Notes under the pieces: model-generated | The model's database searches: none | What the model was told of the DNA's origin: nothing | What the model saw: only the letters and a program-made list of their open reading frames with translations | Assembly: GCA_026225945.1 (NCBI GenBank) | Contig: JAMJFZ010000320.1 | Span: forward strand, 16,336,001 to 16,400,000 | Direction of reading: 5' to 3' | DNA length: 64,000 nt | From: Cricetomys ansorgei | Lineage: Eukaryota > Chordata > Mammalia > Rodentia > Nesomyidae | Translations under genes and position numbers: made by a program | In this document: piece by piece, positions 11,990 through 21,971 of the stretch | Layout: each line of letters opens with the position of its first letter | Numbering within the stretch: position 1 is the stretch's first letter

Positions 11990-12660
11990 GTTCTTTAGGG
12001 TCAGGGTTCTTTAGGGTAAACAACTTATAGAATGAATCTTTCTATATAAAGGGGATTTATTGAAATGATTTACAGGCTGCAGTCTAGCTAATCCAACAAA
12101 GGTTGGCTACAAATAGAAAGTCCACGAATCCAGTGGTTGCTTAGTCTACAAGGCTGGATGTTTTAGCTGATCTTACAGTATATGCTGAAATCCCAAAGAA
12201 GTAAGCTCTAATGCCAGGGAAGGAATGGATGTGTCAACAATGAGAGAGCAAGCAGGCAAAGGGCAAAAGCTTACTTCTATTAGCTGTTCTCAACCTGTGA
12301 GTTGCTGCCTAAGACCACTTGTATATCAGATCTTTTATATTATGATCCATAACAGTAGCAAAATTACAGTTAGGAGATAGCAACAAAAATAATTTTATGG
12401 TTGGGGGTCACCACAGCATGATGAACTAAAGGGTCACAGCATTAGGAAGGTTGAGAACCCATTGTTCTGTGGTATTATATATAAACTTCCAGCAGAAGGT
12501 ATGGCTCAGATTAAAGGTATGTTTTCCCATCTCAAAGGTAAGAACTAGAAGTGGATTCACCCACTTAGAACCAAGCAAAAGATCTCTCACAGGTGTGTCC
12601 TCCACTGTAGGATTGTAGTTCGTTCTGTATGTAGTCAAGTTGACAACCAAGTATAACCAT
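11990..12660 (-). mobile_element. MaLR-type LTR split by a hAT element
   Basis: Left part includes ggatttattgaaatgattta and aatcccaaagaagtaagctc; right part includes cagattaaaggtatg and ends agtcaagttgacaacc. The order matches one rodent LTR interrupted by the URR1-like copy at 12281-12464. Non-coding. Confidence 0.5.
12281..12464. mobile_element. URR1-like hAT (MITE) copy
   Basis: Ends are inverted repeats: ttctcaacctg at left and ggttgagaaccc at right. The inside includes aattttatggttgggggtca, typical of this rodent non-autonomous hAT family. Confidence 0.75.
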
Positions 12661-12732
12661 CAGAATGGGGAAAATTTTGGGGGATGGAGAAGGTTGGAAA
12701 GTTAAGTTTGGGTTAGGTTAAATTGGGTTGTT

Positions 12733-13000
12733 GTTAGTCCATTTTCTTTCATTGTACTAAAATGTTAAAGAGTTTTTAGCTCACATTTTAGAGGCTGAAA
12801 GTGCAAGATCAGACAACTCAATCTTTTTGTTTCTGGTGAGAACCTTTTCTGCTATATTACAACATGAAAAGCAGGAAAGGAAACGGTCATGTGCAGATGT
12901 CAGGCTTGTAGAGTGGCTTCACTTTCTAATACTCAGCTGTTAGGAGAACCAGCTTTGTTAGACCGGGTCTTATATCCTCCTCTTATTAGGAGAAATAACA
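12733..13000 (-). mobile_element. Old MaLR LTR (MST/MLT1-like)
   Basis: gtccattttctttcattgta, tagctcacattttagaggct and atcctcctcttattagg match the reverse pattern of MST/THE1-type LTRs. Very diverged. Confidence 0.45.
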
Positions 13001-13439
13001 GAAAATTTATATAATTTGAGAAATGGTCAAAAAAGGAAAACTGAGGAGAAGTGTTGGAGCAATATTCTTGTGGATGTGAGATGTGCTCAAGTGGAGAGGG
13101 AGGCCTTGGTCAAGTGCTCTGATAGTTCAGAGTAACAGGTGAGAAGCCCAGCAGCACATGGGTACAGAGGCAGGTACGTGTGCAGGTGCCATCTTGGAAA
13201 CTTAAAAGATGTTTGCCTTCTTGTGAAATAGAAAGCAGAGCATCAGTCAAAAGCCAGGATGAGGATGGATATTTTGGGGTTTCAAGAGTCATGGAAAATA
13301 GAATGTGATATGATACTTGGGAAACATTAAAGGCCCTTCAGTTTTAGAGGTTTATCAGCATTTGCTAGTGCACCCTGCCTTCCATTCTCTATCCTTTACA
13401 TCTCTTGCCTCATTTTTAGTTGCCCTAGACATGTTCTTG

Positions 13440-13560
13440 TCTCTCCCTCCAAAGACAGGATCTTATGATGTAGCTCTGGCTGATCTTGAACTCAGAGGTC
13501 TGCCTGCCTCTGTCCTAAGTGCTGGGATCCAAGGGTGTGCTGCTGCTACCATGCCCAGTT
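13440..13560 (-). repeat. B1 SINE
   Basis: gacaggatcttatgatgtag and aagtgctgggatccaagggt. Confidence 0.85.
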
Positions 13561-14308
13561 TTCTTGATTTGCTCTTATCTCCAATACTTTTGTTATACTC
13601 AGCTGTGTACATATATTCTACCAGATGCAGATGGAAAATACCTATGGGGGAACATATAAAGAATTGTGTCATTGTTGCCCAATTTGTGTATCAGCTATTT
13701 GTAATATCCACATTGTATTATGCACTACAAGTCATCTAGAGAAGGCTTGAAATATACAGGAAAATTTCTGTAGGTTAAATACAAATATTTTATGTAAGAG
13801 ACTAGGGCATCAAGAGACACTGATATCTTTGAAGATTCTAGACCTAGTCTGCCCTTGAATACAAAGAATAACCAAATTTTTGAAGGGAAGAGTTCAGTGG
13901 CTTGATTTTTAGTAAAGTTTAGAACAAGTTGCCTTACCCATTACAGCAATCCTGTTGTCATTTTTTCCCCTTTTATATGAATATATAATCAGGTTTATTA
14001 ATCTAAGCTTAGCATATTCAGATATCTCTTATCTAGAATGTGATAATCTCTTGCAGTTACATTTATCTGGTTGTGATTACATAAACAGTCTTTAGCATTT
14101 ATCATTTGGTGTGTGCGCACCATATTACAGCATGGTGCGGAGGTCAAAGAAACATTCTTTTCTTTGAATCTTACATTTTATGAACTAAATTTTGTACCAC
14201 TGTGAGATTCTGTTATGTTTAATACAAAATGATGAACTTCCTAATTTTAATTTTGGTGTTTAGGGAAATGACATTTGTTTCACAAGTGTGTTTGTTTTTC
14301 TGTTGTAG

Positions 14309-14555
14309 GAAACCCAGCGTTTGCTGGCAGAACCAGTTCCTGGCATTAAAGCAGAACCAGATGAGAGCAACGCCCGTTATTTTCATGTGGTCATTGCTGG
14401 CCCCCAGGATTCCCCTTTTGAGGGAGGGACTTTTAAACTTGAACTATTCCTTCCAGAAGAATACCCAATGGCAGCACCTAAAGTACGTTTCATGACCAAA
14501 ATTTATCATCCTAATGTAGACAAGTTGGGAAGAATATGTTTAGATATTTTAAAAG
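14309..14555 (+). CDS. Ube2n: Ube2n exon 2
   Basis: The acceptor is a T-rich tract ending in tgttgtag. The exon opens with codon E11 (GAA ACC CAG), runs in one frame to K92, and ends with the first base of D93 before the donor gtaagt. It carries the central beta sheet, the HPN motif and the catalytic C87. The intron in front of it is phase 0. Confidence 0.97.
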
Positions 14556-15537
14556 GTAAGTGTTATTTTGTCACTCTGTGCTATTAACGTGTCCTTTTGG
14601 TCTTAAGCATTCCATATTTAGAATATAAACATGGTAATCTCACCTTATGCTAACACCACCAGAATGTGTGGGAGGGAACTAAAACATTTCTGGGCCTGTT
14701 TTTCAAGCTTTATCATATCATACTGGGCCTGTTACCTTCATAGATAAGTGGTCCCCAGCACTGCAGATCCGCACAGTCCTGCTATCAATCCAGGCTTTGT
14801 TAAGTGCTCCTAATCCAGATGATCCGTTAGCAAATGATGTAGCCGAGCAGTGGAAGACCAACGAAGCCCAAGCCATAGAAACAGGTACTCCATATTTATT
14901 CTTTTACCTACTTCTACTTTTTAAAACAAGTCTCTTACCATTTGATGCTTTTTTTTATAGGCTCAGATTAAAAATAAACTAAAAAAGGAGATCTTGTGCT
15001 GTGCATTTAACCACATGGCTCTAACAATGAGTTATCTACTGTACTAGCAGTATATCTTCCTAAATGAAGATAATAGAAAACTTGCAACCATTTTGAGCTG
15101 TTTTTATGGTCCACTTAAAATATATAGCATTTTATAGAAAGTATGGAATCAACAAACTTCTTCCTGCTACAGTTATAACAAAATTAGTGAGGAACATTAT
15201 CTGTTCAGAAATGAGAGATACAGTTTTTCTGTCTGTTGAATTTTATGAAAGGTTTTGAGACTAGTCTGGTCTACACAGTTGAGACCCTTATAAAACAAAC
15301 AAAACTTCTAATTAATTATTTGGTAATAAGACATTCAGAAAACTGAACTGATCCAGTTTATGGGAGAAGGTATAAATTTAGGAGGGTATATAATAGCATG
15401 GCATTTCCACAAATTGTGTTTGTTGTTCATGGTGTTTGAAAGAAACCTAATGACCTCAGTAAACTAACAATCGCATATTTTGTTTTTTGTCAACAGCGAG
15501 AGCATGGACTAGGCTATATGCCATGAATAATATTTAA
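14309..15537 (+). CDS. Ube2n: Ube2n (UBC13), E2 ubiquitin-conjugating enzyme, exons 2-4 (5'-partial)
   Basis: Joined coding segments 14309-14555, 14744-14884 and 15497-15537 encode residues 11-152 of the 152-residue E2 UBC13; the first ten codons lie in an exon left of the window. From established knowledge, UBC13 pairs with the UEV proteins MMS2 or UEV1A and builds K63-linked ubiquitin chains in NF-kB signalling and DNA damage tolerance. The sequence shows the UBC fold core, the HPN motif (H77-N79), the catalytic cysteine C87 (TGT at 14537-14539), the MMS2-contact region with F57, and the E3-selectivity loop S96-P97-A98. All three introns use GT-AG borders, and exon phases join cleanly at D93 and A140. 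As far as I recall the mammalian protein, the translation is identical. There are no stops or frameshifts, so this is the functional gene and not a retrocopy. It is convergent with Nudt4. Confidence 0.97.
14744..14884 (+). CDS. Ube2n: Ube2n exon 3
   Basis: The acceptor ttcatag is followed by AT AAG TGG, completing D93-K94-W95. The exon encodes the S96-P97-A98 loop and the following helices. It ends with the first base of A140 before the donor gtactc. The intron separating it from exon 2 is only 188 bp. Confidence 0.97.
15250..15300 (+). repeat. B1 3' fragment in Ube2n intron 3
   Basis: gactagtctggtctacacag, then gagacccttataaaacaaac. Confidence 0.6.
15497..15537 (+). CDS. Ube2n: Ube2n exon 4, coding part
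   Basis: The acceptor gtcaacag is followed by CG AGA GCA TGG, completing A140. The last twelve residues end in YAMNNI and a TAA stop at 15535-15537, the usual C-terminus of this E2. Confidence 0.97.
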
Positions 15538-15636
15538 ATCGATCAGATCATCAAGTGTACATCACTTCTCCTGTTCTGCCAAGACTTCTTCCTTTTTTGT
15601 TTGCATTTAATGGACACAGTCTTAGAAACATTACAG

Positions 15637-15642
15637 AATAAA
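15637..15642 (+). terminator. Proximal poly(A) signal of Ube2n
   Basis: AATAAA lies 100 bases after the stop codon. The downstream GT-rich signal is weak, so use is uncertain. Confidence 0.4.
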
Positions 15643-16058
15643 AACCCAGGCATCTTCATCTTTGGTGATTACATGCACATTAGCAAATCTATGTCTTGTC
15701 CTGATTCACTGTTGTAAAGCATGAGCAGAGGCTAGAAGTATCATCTGGGTTGTTGTGAAATGTTTAAAAGCAGTGACTCTGCTTTGATTCGTTTCCCCAT
15801 CATGGTTTAAGTACAAGGCACTGTGAATGAAGGTAGTTGTCAGGGTTAGCTGCCAGAGGTATGAGTGTTTTTATTTTATTTTTTAGGGGGAAAGTAGTTT
15901 TAATTTCACAGTCTCCTTTCCCCTCCCGCTTTTGTGGGATCTAATTGCAGTGGTTAAATGCAGCTAACCAGTTTTTTAGAATATGCTCTCTAGCCAAGTC
16001 TAACTTTAGACGCTGTAGATGGACAAGCTTGATTGTCTGAACCAAAATGGGAACATTA

Positions 16059-16064
16059 AATAAA
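16059..16064 (+). terminator. Middle poly(A) signal of Ube2n
   Basis: AATAAA is followed about 25 bases on by tgtgactttgctgtc, a plausible GU-rich downstream element. Confidence 0.45.
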
Positions 16065-16486
16065 CATCACAGCCCTCACTAATAACATTGTGACTTTGCT
16101 GTCAAGTGTAGATTCTCCACCCCCACCCCTAACCCCCAAAAAAGAAGAGAAAAAAAAAGCTTGTGACCATTTTGTATGGCTTGTCTGGAAACTTCTGTAA
16201 ATCTTATGTTTTAGTAAAATATTTTTTGTTATTCTACTTTGCCTTTGTACAGTTTATTTTACTGTGTTTATTTCGCTTTCCCGATGTGACAATCATATTT
16301 AAAGCAGATGGAACGTTCTGTTTTGGTCTTCTCCATCTGACAGATTGATTGGCAAGAAGAGAATTTTTACCAATTTATTTCATTGATGTAGATTTGTGTT
16401 AGGATTTTATTGAGCATTAAAATCTGGCCCTGAGCATTCATGAATCATCAGTAGCTGACTTTTTTTTTTTTAACCTAGAAATTTGA

Positions 16487-16492
16487 AATAAA
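16487..16492 (+). terminator. Distal poly(A) signal of Ube2n
   Basis: AATAAA is followed by a GT/T-rich tract within 20-50 bases. It is the best candidate for the main 3' end. Confidence 0.5.
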
Positions 16493-16894
16493 TGTTACCT
16501 GATTTAATTAGGTGATTGATCCTTGGTGTCTTGCCATAATGTTTGGAAGTTGGCCATACCCAGCAATCACAACAAAGAGGGCAGGTGCATGTCATGTGGG
16601 ACTTTCACATGACCACATTTGAGCCTCAGGTGTAGGTTATGACTTTTCTCTTGGTTCTTGTCTGAAAACTTGATGTCTGACTATTGATTTGTGCTGTTAG
16701 GAAACTAGTCATTTGAGGTTTTACGAGGTAGTTTTGAGCCTTCCTTGCAGACCTAATGAGCAAATCCCAAGCAACTGGCTTGCAGAAGTATCCGTCAGCT
16801 CTTTAGTTCTGGTGCATTGCTTTTATCCCTCTAGGATTTGCTGTGAGATTTCTTCTCCTCTCCTCTCCTCTCCTCCTTTCCTTTTTCTTTTTAA

Positions 16895-17016
16895 ATTTGA
16901 GAGAGGGGTCTTACTACATAACCTTGGCTATCCTGGAACTCACTATATAGACCAGCCTGGCCTCCAACTCAGAGATCTGGCTGCCTTTGCTAGGATTAAA
17001 GGCTACTGTGCCCAGC
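16895..17016 (-). repeat. B1 SINE downstream of Ube2n
   Basis: ggctatcctggaactcacta and tagaccagcctggcctcc, preceded by a tctcctctcc pyrimidine run at 16850-16895. Confidence 0.9.
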
Positions 17017-17019
17017 TAC

Positions 17020-19385
17020 TCCTTTTATCCTTTAATTTGGTATTAATTATTTTCTTCCCTTGTGAAATCATCTTTTCCCACATTGAATTTCTGATTTTTT
17101 AAGTTTTAAGTTTGTTATTTTTAAGTCATATACATGTAAATGCTAACCTTATGATCAGGAATCTTTGTTTCCTGCAGTATAAGGTAATGGATATTGTAGC
17201 CCACCTGCATTTTCCTCACTTCATAACTTCAAGTTTCTTCAGAATGTGGTGTATTTTATTGTGTGTTCCTATGTAAGATGAAGAATTATCTATTAAAATT
17301 ACATTTTCAACATATAAGAGCTTTTGATGACTGGTAACTGTATCCTTCCAAATAAAGTGCATTTTGTTAACAAATGTTAAGTTTAGAATTAAATTGCTAA
17401 TGGCCCTACCTGATACAATAAATTTAAAAACTCTCTAACAGCAATTGTTACAGTTCTTAGGCTGAGAGCATCTTTGGCCACAGCTAAGAAATCTCTCATT
17501 TTGAAAAACTTCACAGGACTTGAAGTGATTAATTAACCATTAGTTAGCATTACTGTCTGTAAGCCAGCACTGCTCCTGGTTATAGCTGGTGTCACAGTGA
17601 TTTACCCATTACCTACACAGTAGGGCTCTAGTGTGCACTGAGGTTTCCGTTTTCCCATTTTACATTATGATTTCCTGATTTTGTGGCATCACATTTCATT
17701 TTGATATTTTGATGAGTCCCCATTGTTTTGATGAGACTTGGCCTCTCAACCAGTTGGAAGAAGCAAGAGAACCGTATGTGCTTGGACTTTTCCTAAAAAA
17801 ACTTAAAGGAAGCAGGTCAAAGTAAAGGTTGAACCGTGACAACCACATCTGGCCTATGGGCCTGTTTTCCTTGGCCAGTACCGAATGGTTGATTAGAAGC
17901 AGTTTGACAAAGCAGTCTTTGAGAAACTCAGGATAGTCACACAACAATAGTTTGTAACATTTGAATGATCTGAAGATGTGGCACTAGTAGACTGACCCAC
18001 CATAGTGTGGGTACCTGCTGGCAGAATCTGAGTAGCAGTCACCCCAAGAATGACATGTCATTCTCCTTTTCTGTTAGAGTTGGTTGAAGTCATTCCCAGC
18101 CCACCTGTCCTGTATGTGGTCCTGATTTATAATCCTTTTACTTTGTAACTTGAGCTAAAGGAAAAAAATTAACTTGATGAAAGAATTTTAACATTTGCCT
18201 GCTGCTGGTTGGGAATGTGGATGTGAATGAATGGCTTGGGCCTTTCCCTTGAAGAGACAGTTTATGCATGGAGCACAGCACAATAGATGAGAGGAAGTGT
18301 TTGGAAAGGCTAATAATCTTCTGGACTCAAGCCAGACAAATACCCAACCTTCAGACAGCGTGTGCAGAGCTCAGAGGAGAGTCCAGCCTCTCCTCACTGG
18401 CATCTTAAAACCAGCTCTGAAGCTCTAGGGTATCAATTTGAGCTCTGTGGTTTGAATAGTTTCCATTTTCTTGTCTATTTTGCTGTGATTCACTTCCATT
18501 TTAAGACTAGTTATCCTTGGTTCTCTCAGATTTTAGGCCTGTACATAATACTGAAATCTTAGACTAGACCAGGAATGTACTTGTAAGATAAACTTCAGTG
18601 TGCAAATCAGTATATTAAAACCACACAGATGCTGTGGTTAGCATTTCTCAAAAGAGGGTGGGGAAGAACATCTGGTGTTCCATAAAATAGAACAATCCCA
18701 GCTAGCCAAGTAGACCTATGTGGTACCATGGGACAACAGGGCAGCTTTGTTTTTCTGGTGATTTAGGAATGTTCTCTTGGCTACTCTAAAACCATATCAG
18801 TTTTTATTACTGCAGTATCAGTTTTCAAAATACAATATAGGAAAGCTGTCTACATATTACAAAATGAGATGAAAAATTGGGTACCTAACTCAATATTCCC
18901 TAAGAAATATGTAACATTTTATTGGAATGTATTTTGGGGCTGGGAGCAACATTTCATTTAGCTATGTAGCATGCCGCCTATCCTAAGGAACTATATCAGG
19001 GTTTCTAAGTAACACAAAAGGAAAACATGTTGAATGTAATAATTTTAAAAAAGTATAAATAATAAAAATCTATACCAGTTGGATGTGATAATTTGTCTAT
19101 TTCCTTAACTGCACTTACCTCTACATTATTTTCCATTATATCGCCAAGGCTGGGAATAGTATTTGTTCTAGGAGTTATTAGCCTTTCCCACTACACATTT
19201 TTGTGGTGGTATTGGGGTTGAACCTGATCTTTATCCCAGCCCTGTCAACCATTTGTATATAGGACAAAAATCTTTGAACGATGAGAAAAGATGTTAATTT
19301 CATAAGCATAACACAGGCCTTAAGGACCCCGCCATCTTATTGCTGGAATTTAGCCAATGGCATTAGCCAAGATTAAAAATGGGGG
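17020..19385. other. Repeat-poor intergenic stretch downstream of Ube2n
   Basis: About 2.4 kb with no SINE that I recognise and no convincing ORF. It may be a longer Ube2n 3' UTR; AATAAA occurs on the + strand at 17351, 17417 and 19061. Confidence 0.5.
17351..17356 (+). terminator. Far-distal candidate poly(A) signal of Ube2n
   Basis: AATAAA followed by gtgcattttgtt; a second AATAAA lies at 17417-17422. These would extend the 3' UTR to about 1.85 kb, across a B1 copy. Confidence 0.3.
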
Positions 19386-19387
19386 AA

Positions 19388-19740
19388 AAGCTAGCTTGGT
19401 GGCATATGCCTTTAATCCAATGGTCCTCAACCTGTGAGTCTTCACCCTTTTGGGGGTTGAATGACTCTTTCACAGGGGTCACCTAAGATCATCTGCATAT
19501 TATATTTACATTATATGATTCATAGCTAGCAAAATTAGTTATGAAATAGCAACAAAAGTAATTTTATGGTTGGAAGTCACCACATGAGGAACTGTGGAAA
19601 AGGGTCACAGCATTAGGAAAGTTGAGAACCACTGCTTTAATCCCAACATCAGGAGGCAGAGGCAGGTGATCTCTGAGTGCAAGGCCTGCCAACTACCTAG
19701 TTCAGGACAGCCAGGGCTTTTTAGGGAAGACCCTGTCCCA
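19388..19740 (+). repeat. B1 SINE interrupted by a hAT element
   Basis: Left piece 19388-19417 (agcttggtggcatatgcctt); right piece 19635-19740 (aggaggcagaggcaggtgat ... caggacagccagggctt). Together they make one B1. Confidence 0.9.
19418..19634. mobile_element. URR1-like hAT copy with 8-bp target duplication
   Basis: Terminal inverted repeats caatggtcctcaacc and gttgagaaccactg, flanked on both sides by the direct repeat ctttaatc (19410-19417 and 19635-19642). Eight-base duplications are the hAT hallmark. No transposase is encoded. Confidence 0.9.
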
Positions 19741-19769
19741 ACGGAGAAAGGACAGAGGTCAGATTTTGT

Positions 19770-19975
19770 GTGGATGTGTGAGTATTGTGTGTGTCTTGCC
19801 TACATTAAGTACCATGTTTGCAGCTGTTATCCTCAAGAGGCCAGAAGGGGGTGTTAAATGGATCCCTGTAACTGGACACAGTTGTGAACTGTTACATGAG
19901 TATTAGGAACAGAACCCAGATCCTCTGCAGAAGCAACAGTTAACTTTTAGCTGATGAACCATCTCTTCAGCCACA
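19770..19975 (-). repeat. B2/B3 SINE
   Basis: aggccagaagggggtgttaa and gatgaaccatctcttcagcc. Confidence 0.75.
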
Positions 19976-20219
19976 TGATGAGATTACTTGTAGCTTGATT
20001 TTGCTGTGCGGGATCATAGTACATTTTCTTAAGTATTTGGTGGGGAGATAGGCTTTTCAAATAAAGTTTTATTTGAAATGAAATTGAAATGAAACTAGAA
20101 CAAAAAATGCTATAAAACTTTGAAATATTTTAGGACCCTAATTTAAGTGTACTGCTGGCTCAGCAGATGCTTCTTTATTGAATCAGTTGAGAATTCCATC
20201 CAGCCTAATGGCAAAAATT

Positions 20220-20312
20220 ATTCCTGGAGCTTACTTTGTAGACAAGGCTGGCCTCTGACTCGGATCTGCCTGCCTTTGCTAGGATCAGAGGTGTGCACCA
20301 CCATGCCTGGGT
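20220..20312 (-). repeat. B1 fragment
   Basis: gtagacaaggctggcctctg, then gtgcaccaccatgcctgg. Confidence 0.8.
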
Positions 20313-20349
20313 TCTAGCTCAGAAATCCTGCCACCATCCCCACCCCCTG

Positions 20350-20481
20350 GTCTTTGAGGCAGGGTTTCTCTGCCTGTCCTGGAACTCCCTCTAGTCCAGG
20401 CTGGCTTCAAACTCAGATCCTTTTGCCTCTGCCTCCCTCCTCAGTGCTGGGATTAAAGGCATGTGCCACCACCGCCCGGCT
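20350..20481 (-). repeat. B1 SINE
   Basis: aggcagggtttctctgcctg and gtgctgggattaaaggcatg; one of the least diverged copies here. Confidence 0.92.
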
Positions 20482-20773
20482 CAGAAATAAGATAGAGATC
20501 TGTATTGGACTTTGGGCAGGTGCATGTGTTTCGGGAGGCCAACGGACATCCTTGGGTTTTGTTAGTTGCTGTTTTTGGAGAGAGGCTGTCATGACCTAGG
20601 GTTTACTAATTAGGCTAGCCCATAAACCACAAGAAATCACCTGTCTCTTCCTTGCTAGGATTACTCTCACGCCCTGGCTTCTCATATGGGTTCTGAGGAC
20701 AGAACTTGTTCCCATGCTTGCTTAGCAAACACATTGCTGATTGGACTACTTGCCTGTAAGATTTATGTATTTG

Positions 20774-20918
20774 GATTTTTCGAGGCAGGGTTTCTGTGTA
20801 GTCTTGGTTCTCTTGAAACTTGCTCTGTAGACCAGTCTGGCCTCAAGCTCAGAGATCCACCTGCCTCAGCTGTCAGAATGCTGGGATTTAAAGGCATGCA
20901 TCACTACCACTCAACTAT
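20774..20918 (-). repeat. B1 SINE
   Basis: cgaggcagggtttctgtgta and tagaccagtctggcctcaag. Confidence 0.9.
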
Positions 20919-21086
20919 TTTTAAATTTTATGTCCATTGGTGTTTTGTCTGCATGTATATCTGTGATGTTGGATTCCCTGAAACTGGAGTTACAGTTTTG
21001 AAGTGCCATATTGGTTCTGGGAATTGCATCCATGTCCTTTCGAAGAATAGCCAGTGCTCTTAACTGCTAAGCCATCTCTCCAGCCA
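20919..21086 (-). repeat. B2/B3 SINE
   Basis: ttggtgttttgtctgcatgt and gctaagccatctctccagcc. Directly abuts a B1. Confidence 0.88.
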
Positions 21087-21089
21087 AGA

Positions 21090-21202
21090 TTTATTTTTAA
21101 TTGTATATGTCTGTAGTTTGCCCAAAGTCTGGAGTCACTGGCTCCCCCAGGAGCTGGATTTAGTTAGTTATGAACTACTTAATGTGGGTGCCAGGAATCA
21201 AA
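21090..21202 (-). repeat. B2/B3 fragment
   Basis: ggagtcactggctcccccag and gtgggtgccaggaatcaaac. Confidence 0.5.
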
Positions 21203-21204
21203 CT

Positions 21205-21342
21205 CTTTCCTGAGACACGGTCTCTTCTCTTTATGTAGTCTCGGCTGTTCTGGAAGGAACTCTACCTAGACTAAGATGGCCAAGAACTCAGATTCCTCTG
21301 CCTCCCAAAGCTGGGAAAGCTGGGATTACAGGCATTTGCTAC
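21205..21342 (-). repeat. B1 SINE
   Basis: ctgagacacggtctcttctc and agctgggattacaggcattt. Confidence 0.75.
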
Positions 21343-21683
21343 CAGCCCAAACTGATGTTTTTAATCACTGCTTGGATACTCTTAATTCTTTACTATGTGG
21401 TTTTAAAATAGAAATTAAAGTGAGGAATGCTCTATTGGTTTTTTTAAAAGTTTGATTACTAAAATATTACAGTTAAAAAAGATAATGCTTGAATGTTAGC
21501 CCAGTTTAATTTGCCAATCCCAGTTAGTCATAAATGAAGCGCACAAGAGGTCAGAGGGATGACTGAAGGTTTTATTGTAGAGTACCAGGCAGGTTTTCAA
21601 ATGGAGGTATGGATGGTTGAATGACTGTGTGAACCCAGCTGAGAGATCAATGGATTCTATACAGCAAAAGTAGTTTTGCCTGT

Positions 21684-21696
21684 CCCCCCCCCCCCC
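21684..21696 (+). repeat. Poly-C tract
   Basis: Uninterrupted run of about 13 C, followed by a GT-rich run. Confidence 0.9.
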
Positions 21697-21697
21697 G

Positions 21698-21878
21698 TCC
21701 CCTCTGTGTGTGTTGTGTGTGTGTCTGCCATGTTTGCAATTGTCTACAGAGGCCAGAAGAATGTAACAGATCCCTATGTAACAGAGCTAGTTAAAGGAGA
21801 TTGTGAGCCTCTCTGTATGTTGCTAGAAACCAAAGTCAGAGCAGCAAGCACTTATAACCCCTGAGCTATCTCTCTAGC
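21698..21878 (-). repeat. B2/B3 SINE
   Basis: cagaggccagaagaatgtaa and ctgagctatctctctagcgc. Confidence 0.75.
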
Positions 21879-21971
21879 GCCCCCCAGGGTAAATCACATG
21901 TACCTTACCCTAAATTTCAGAAAGCTGGCTAACTTTGAAAACAAACTCCACATATGCTAAAAAATAAACCC

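Larger units (their letters stand above)
1..14308 (+). other. Ube2n: Ube2n intron 1 (3' part)
   Basis: No coding exon is visible. The stretch holds many SINEs (B1, B2/B3, B4), MT/MaLR-type LTRs, a URR1-like hAT copy and a direct-repeat-flanked retroelement, listed separately. Sub-stretches 60-570, 1340-2130, 6130-6900, 7640-8670, 11130-11980 and 13560-14308 show no repeat I can name. Confidence 0.8.
15538..16515 (+). other. Ube2n: Ube2n 3' UTR (probable main form)
   Basis: This AT-rich stretch has no recognisable SINE and follows the TAA stop. It contains AATAAA signals at 15637, 16059 and 16487. The last is followed by a GT-rich stretch (ttggtgtcttg), as expected of a cleavage site, so I place the main end near 16.5 kb. 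An extended form using the signals at 17351 or 17417 would also include a B1 element. Confidence 0.7.

Noticed and set aside
13317..13739. 140-codon ORF just upstream of Ube2n exon 2
   Set aside because: About 120 bases of it are a reverse B1 SINE; no splice context or protein similarity.
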